From CAZHAM01 sp964530415 (GTDB lineage Bacteria > Patescibacteriota > WWE3 > UBA101185 > UBA10185), in contig CAZHAM010000024.1 in NCBI GenBank assembly GCA_964530415.1, positions 1 to 9,994 of the forward strand: DNA of 9,994 bases, given 5' to 3'. The notes beneath the pieces are model-generated. The model did no database searches. It was not told the origin of the DNA and saw nothing but the letters and a program-made list of their open reading frames with translations. A program made the translations under genes and the position numbers. This document shows positions 6,180 to 9,994 of the stretch, one piece after another (within the stretch, counting starts at the first letter, position 1; each line of letters begins with the position of its first letter).

Positions 6180-9179
6180 ATGAGAAAAGTCTTTAGAATA
6201 AATTTCAGATTTATGATTTCTGCTTTTGTATGTTTTGCAGCTGCGTTTACTTTTGTTAATTTTTCAAATGTTTTTGCTATAACAGCCCCCGATCCAAACA
6301 GGCTCGGGTTTTATGACGAAGCTTCGTGGTGCCCAAGACTTATCGATCCTCCATACAGTATGCCGAGTGTTATTGCTGACAGTTTATCGGTATTTTGCGG
6401 AACTGTTGTAGGTTCTGACGGCAACGGACCAATAGAAGGTTTAACTGTTGCACAATACGAAGCGGATCCAGAAATGCCCACCGGCAAATATAAAGGGAGA
6501 CTAACCGGGCTTTACAACTCGACAGGAACCGACGAGAACGGAAAGTTTCATTTAATTACAAGAAAAGTCGGCCCGGGAGGAAATACTGTTTATTTTGTGT
6601 TTTTCTGCAATCAAGTGCAACTTGAAGCCGTGCGCGCCGGCTCACTTTTTGACAACTATCAGCTGGATACTATGGCCTACAGAAATGAGCACACTGCCTG
6701 TACTGTGCTGGAACCTGATATGGTTCCAATTGAAGTGGACCTATCAAATAGGAACATCCTGCTAGGTGCTGATGTCGGAGATGCTGGGTTTGAAAATGAC
6801 GTTCCAATTGGAAGTGAGATTGTTCAGGATATGGCTTTTAACACAAATACAGGTGAACAATACCACGATCTTAGGTTTACAAAAATGAATGTTGATCTGG
6901 ATGCCCTTTGGGGCGTATCGAATTACAGTCAAACCGGCGGTGAGGATGTGATGGATTGTTTAACAGAATACCACGATCCTTACTACTGTAATTATCAGGA
7001 GTATATGAAAACATCGGACCAGGAGGACTATTTAACAAGAATTGCGTTTGGTTTTATACCAAACCAATGTACCTTTCCCACCGAAAGAAGATTTGAACTT
7101 AGAGGCGGTGTTCAAAGAACAAACAGAGATCCGTTCATTGCTATGCAGTCTAACAGTATTCTATTTGGAGATTATAATGATGCGTCAAAAGATTTGATGG
7201 TACGAATTTTTGGAAACCCCAAAGTAGGAGAAGAGGCACTTATAGATTGTGAATGTTTAAAAGCGGGAAATAGCGAGTATTTAGATCCCGGCATTGACAC
7301 GCTCTGTCCGGATAGAGGTGTTTTACTAAACTCTGGATGGTCATCGAGACTTAGTTCCGGAGTTGACTGGTATCAAAGGTATCGATCAGGCGCTTTTGAA
7401 GTAGATAGAAATACAAATGTCTGCAAATTAAGAGGGAGAGATGTGACAGTAGGTGAGCTCGCAGCGTGCGCCTTTGATAACGAGTGCAGTAACGGTATAA
7501 CAAAAGATTATTGGAGACCCGAGGTATTTATCTCAAACGGCGAGTCGTACGAGGGAGTGACTTCCAGGTGGCACACAGCTTCAAAATACCTCCCAACTGT
7601 AAAATCAGAACTTGAACACCAAAGAGTCAATACTGCATTGACCCGACTCCCTTACACCGTAGGCTCAGCTACGCCAATACCAACCGGAGATATTAATGGG
7701 GAAGTTTCAGGAGCAAATTCATTAGTTAGAGCTTTGAGGGTAACCTCTTTCGATATAGTGCCGAACAATATCGAGATTGATCCTTATATGGACGATCACC
7801 CCGATTCCCACTCTTTTATAAGCCCTGCGGCAGAAGCTAAAGATTACCATGCGGATGCATCCGAAATGGCCAGCGTTACAGCTGTATATAACTTGGGCAG
7901 ACCCATACAACATGCTTCTATCGGCCTTGAGTACAAACAGCTAGGGTATGAACAAGAAGGGGCAATGAAGTTGGACAACTATTTCGAAGAACGCGCAGAT
8001 TATGCGGACAACAACGATGCTGATTCATACGGACATTCGAGAAACAAAGCTTCCAGCACGGGAATATACTACACAAATGATTCAATAATTAGAGATGACA
8101 CGTTTGAAGGAGGCCAAAATGTTAGATTGGCGGGTGGAGCGGATCACGCAATAGAAGGTTTTGTTGCTGATGTATTGGGAGCTGATTATAGGTGGGGTAG
8201 ATCATTTATAGACAGTTTGTACACAATAATGTCAGGAACCGGTGAGGGCTCGTTACCGGCTAGACCAAATGGCGACGGTTTTGATCTTTCCGTTCCATAT
8301 ACAGCTTTAGGAACTGCCTGGGACGCAATTTTTAACAACGACGGTCCTGAAAAAAGTATGGGCCAACGTGCAAATAATGTGGGTGTAGGAACAACACCTC
8401 GCGATCAGTTGCTTCCTGTTGATTTTCCTCTTTGCGAAGACAATTTTAATACCATTTTTTATCCCCCGCGCTCACCATACAATGCCGTGATTGACCCTGG
8501 ATCATGGGGCTCTGACGCGTGCTACCCCTGGCACCCTCTTCCCATAAACGATTCGTGCGGTACTTTTACAGGGTCAGTTACGTTTTACCATCCCGGATTA
8601 GGAACAACAATTACCGTCACAGATCCTGAATTATCCGGAGGCGTTTCCAGAACTTGCAGGGTTGAGGACTGCCGACAGCTTCAAGTTACTGAAACATGTG
8701 ATTGCGATGCCGCCGGTAACGAAATAAATTGCGGAAAACGTTACGATTTTGAGGATACCCAATGTGGTGCCGATTTTAACTACCAATGCGCATCTCATGG
8801 GGCGCAAAGAAGTTGCTATAACCTGGGGACTACTGATTATGATAGAAACTGCGTTTTAGATTCTTTCCCGGATGACGAAGTAAACGCAAGGTGTGGCCCT
8901 CTAGATATTGACTGCGTTGACTGCGCAAGAGATACCCAAGACCTTCCTGTTTGTTCAATGGGAGTTGCCGGCCCATATATCTGCGCCGGAGAACTTGAAG
9001 TAGGAAATACCGATGTTAGGGTAAGACAAGAGTTGCCGCTCAACACAAGCGGTACCGACACACCTCCGGTTCAAAAAAATACAAATCCAATAGTTGATTC
9101 TTTAAAAATTACAGAGTCAACGTTTAAATCTCCGGCCGAACTCGAAATCATGAACTCTTCCGCAGTTAATGTTGATTAG
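6180..9179 (+). CDS. Large secreted Cys-rich protein of unknown family, ending at an in-frame amber
   Basis: I do not recognise the family as a whole. The 999 residues begin with a clear signal peptide: basic start (MRKVFRINFR), hydrophobic core and a likely cleavage after VFA at residue 33, so it acts outside the cytoplasmic membrane. Residues about 73-130 (GTVVGSDGNG, then TGTDENGKFHL) resemble a carboxypeptidase-regulatory or similar small beta-sandwich domain. The middle part is Asp/Asn/Tyr-rich with no obvious helix repeats or membrane segment. Residues 752-935 hold 17 cysteines, including CDC and CVDC, suggesting a disulfide-stabilised or metal-binding module. A Thr/Pro/Asn-rich linker follows. 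The frame ends at TAG 9177-9179, but the same frame continues without another stop to the window edge. The natural protein is therefore probably longer, and this is either a truncated allele, a sequence error or a read-through product. The ATG at 6180 is chosen because the signal peptide starts there and a promoter lies just upstream. Confidence 0.85.
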   Translation: MRKVFRINFRFMISAFVCFAAAFTFVNFSNVFAITAPDPNRLGFYDEASWCPRLIDPPYSMPSVIADSLSVFCGTVVGSDGNGPIEGLTVAQYEADPEMPTGKYKGRLTGLYNSTGTDENGKFHLITRKVGPGGNTVYFVFFCNQVQLEAVRAGSLFDNYQLDTMAYRNEHTACTVLEPDMVPIEVDLSNRNILLGADVGDAGFENDVPIGSEIVQDMAFNTNTGEQYHDLRFTKMNVDLDALWGVSNYSQTGGEDVMDCLTEYHDPYYCNYQEYMKTSDQEDYLTRIAFGFIPNQCTFPTERRFELRGGVQRTNRDPFIAMQSNSILFGDYNDASKDLMVRIFGNPKVGEEALIDCECLKAGNSEYLDPGIDTLCPDRGVLLNSGWSSRLSSGVDWYQRYRSGAFEVDRNTNVCKLRGRDVTVGELAACAFDNECSNGITKDYWRPEVFISNGESYEGVTSRWHTASKYLPTVKSELEHQRVNTALTRLPYTVGSATPIPTGDINGEVSGANSLVRALRVTSFDIVPNNIEIDPYMDDHPDSHSFISPAAEAKDYHADASEMASVTAVYNLGRPIQHASIGLEYKQLGYEQEGAMKLDNYFEERADYADNNDADSYGHSRNKASSTGIYYTNDSIIRDDTFEGGQNVRLAGGADHAIEGFVADVLGADYRWGRSFIDSLYTIMSGTGEGSLPARPNGDGFDLSVPYTALGTAWDAIFNNDGPEKSMGQRANNVGVGTTPRDQLLPVDFPLCEDNFNTIFYPPRSPYNAVIDPGSWGSDACYPWHPLPINDSCGTFTGSVTFYHPGLGTTITVTDPELSGGVSRTCRVEDCRQLQVTETCDCDAAGNEINCGKRYDFEDTQCGADFNYQCASHGAQRSCYNLGTTDYDRNCVLDSFPDDEVNARCGPLDIDCVDCARDTQDLPVCSMGVAGPYICAGELEVGNTDVRVRQELPLNTSGTDTPPVQKNTNPIVDSLKITESTFKSPAELEIMNSSAVNVD

Positions 9180-9233
9180 AAAAACGACAATAATCTTGAT
9201 ACCGACCCCGATATATACACATACGGTCAGGAT

Positions 9234-9994
9234 ATGATAACGACAGATGGCGCGGCCACTTACATGACATCCATAAGAAGGGCGCTTGCTAGCCCGGTAC
9301 CCGATCCTTACAACATACCGACCCTGGACGTGACTGCACCTCCGCAAGTGGGGATAAGATATCACGTAGCTAATCTTGGATTTGAAGGTCATCTCCGTGA
9401 GATCGACTTGATTCGCCCACTGGCACAGCCAAACAGGCTTACGGAGATTGAAGCCGGCGAGTTTGTGCCTTTCCAAGCTCCTTTATACGAGCCTCCGGAA
9501 CCTGCAGAAATGAGTACCAGATCACAACTAATTTTTGGACCTCCCCGTACAGTAATAATGGCTTTAGATAGTAACGACCGAAATACAGCTTATGCAGTTG
9601 AGTACGAAGATATGGGACCTCCTCCGTTAACATCATTTAACGCGGCGTGCGATATCACAAGCTGCTCACATGATAGCGTACCTGCGTTTTCAAATACAGC
9701 TATCAACATATTCAATTCCGCGGCTGCAGAATTTAACATACCTCCCGCGTTACTGGTTGCTTATATAGCTACGGAGGGCAAAGCATTTGCACCACCTTTG
9801 GTAGACTACTCAGTGGACCCTCCATTTAACGCATATGCAGACGATGAGATCGTTAGAGCTTGGAGCGAAGAGTACTACGGTAGAATCGCTTTACCGGGAC
9901 AATTTGCACTTTGTGATGATTTAAAATGGTCGGAACAAGGACAGTTTCAATGGCTGCAAAAATGGTGGGATCTAATGCTGGACGATGTTGTTGT
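9234..9994 (+). CDS. In-frame continuation of the secreted protein after the amber; transglycosylase-like segment (3' partial)
   Basis: The frame of the preceding gene stays open from 9180 to the window end, 271 codons without a stop. It reads as normal coding sequence: acidic KNDNNLDTDPD right after the stop, then Pro-rich stretches (EPPEP, GPPR, GPPPL). The first in-frame ATG after the stop is at 9234, used here as the boundary in case it is a separate gene; AGG lies only 3 nt upstream, a poor ribosome site. Near 9735-9788, AAEFNIPPALLVAYIATEGKAF resembles the helix carrying the catalytic Glu (GAG 9774-9776) of SLT/lysozyme-fold lytic transglycosylases. Further on, GQFQW near 9940 resembles the second motif (G-MQ) of that fold. 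There is no signal peptide at its own start, so export would depend on being joined to the upstream part. The transglycosylase reading is tentative, since the window ends before the domain does. Confidence 0.7.
   Translation, partial: MITTDGAATYMTSIRRALASPVPDPYNIPTLDVTAPPQVGIRYHVANLGFEGHLREIDLIRPLAQPNRLTEIEAGEFVPFQAPLYEPPEPAEMSTRSQLIFGPPRTVIMALDSNDRNTAYAVEYEDMGPPPLTSFNAACDITSCSHDSVPAFSNTAINIFNSAAAEFNIPPALLVAYIATEGKAFAPPLVDYSVDPPFNAYADDEIVRAWSEEYYGRIALPGQFALCDDLKWSEQGQFQWLQKWWDLMLDDVV

Noticed and set aside
293..9179. Genome-wide reassignment of TAG as a sense codon to explain the amber at 9177
   Set aside because: comF, smpB and the first GT87 gene all end at TAG at the expected family length. 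Read-through there adds only four codons in smpB and GT87, or antisense-like sequence across a tRNA in comF.
9117..9636. Minus-strand open frames opposite the sequence after the amber
   Set aside because: They are antisense to a continuous plus-strand frame with better coding character and have no recognisable domains.
1..9994. CRISPR arrays, insertion sequences or integrase attachment sites
   Set aside because: No spaced direct repeats, transposase or integrase genes, or duplicated tRNA ends were seen.

Overview
This window is a low-GC bacterial chromosome segment, probably from a streamlined Patescibacteria/CPR-type genome. That assignment is inference. It rests on AT-rich codon use, start codons without clear Shine-Dalgarno sites, -10 boxes lying almost on top of start codons, overlapping genes and a very large secreted protein of unknown family. 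No rRNA or other decisive taxonomic marker is present. Stops used here are TAG (comF, first GT87 gene, smpB, large secreted gene) and TAA (ABC exporter, second GT87 gene). None is TGA, and nothing suggests a non-standard code.

Layout. (1) 1-994, minus strand: comF, encoding a ComF-family phosphoribosyltransferase with an N-terminal zinc ribbon, followed downstream by a tRNA-Ser(GCU) that has its own candidate promoter. Bases 1-55 hold nothing I can assign. (2) 1082-1181 is a run of 100 Ns, a scaffold gap that removes the 5' end of the next gene. (3) 1182-5261, plus strand: a tightly overlapping three-gene operon of an ABC exporter (permease fused to ATPase) and two tandem, homologous GT87/DUF2029 integral-membrane glycosyltransferases. 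Together they suggest synthesis and export of a surface glycan or glycolipid. (4) 5218-6108, minus strand: the complete trans-translation pair, smpB with ssrA (tmRNA) 27 nt downstream. The tmRNA encodes an unusually hydrophobic 19-residue tag. The last GT87 gene converges on ssrA and its stop codon lies inside the tmRNA. (5) 6109-6179: a 71-bp divergent promoter region in which both promoters sit so close to the start codons that leaderless or near-leaderless mRNAs are predicted. (6) 6180-9994, plus strand: a very large secreted protein with a signal peptide, an early beta-sandwich-like segment and a Cys-rich module with 17 cysteines. It is interrupted by one in-frame TAG at 9177-9179. The same frame stays open for 271 more codons to the window edge and contains a segment resembling a lytic transglycosylase/lysozyme fold.

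Most worth a second look: the amber-interrupted secreted protein with its putative peptidoglycan-active segment, the ABC-GT87-GT87 operon, and the GT87/ssrA convergent overlap.
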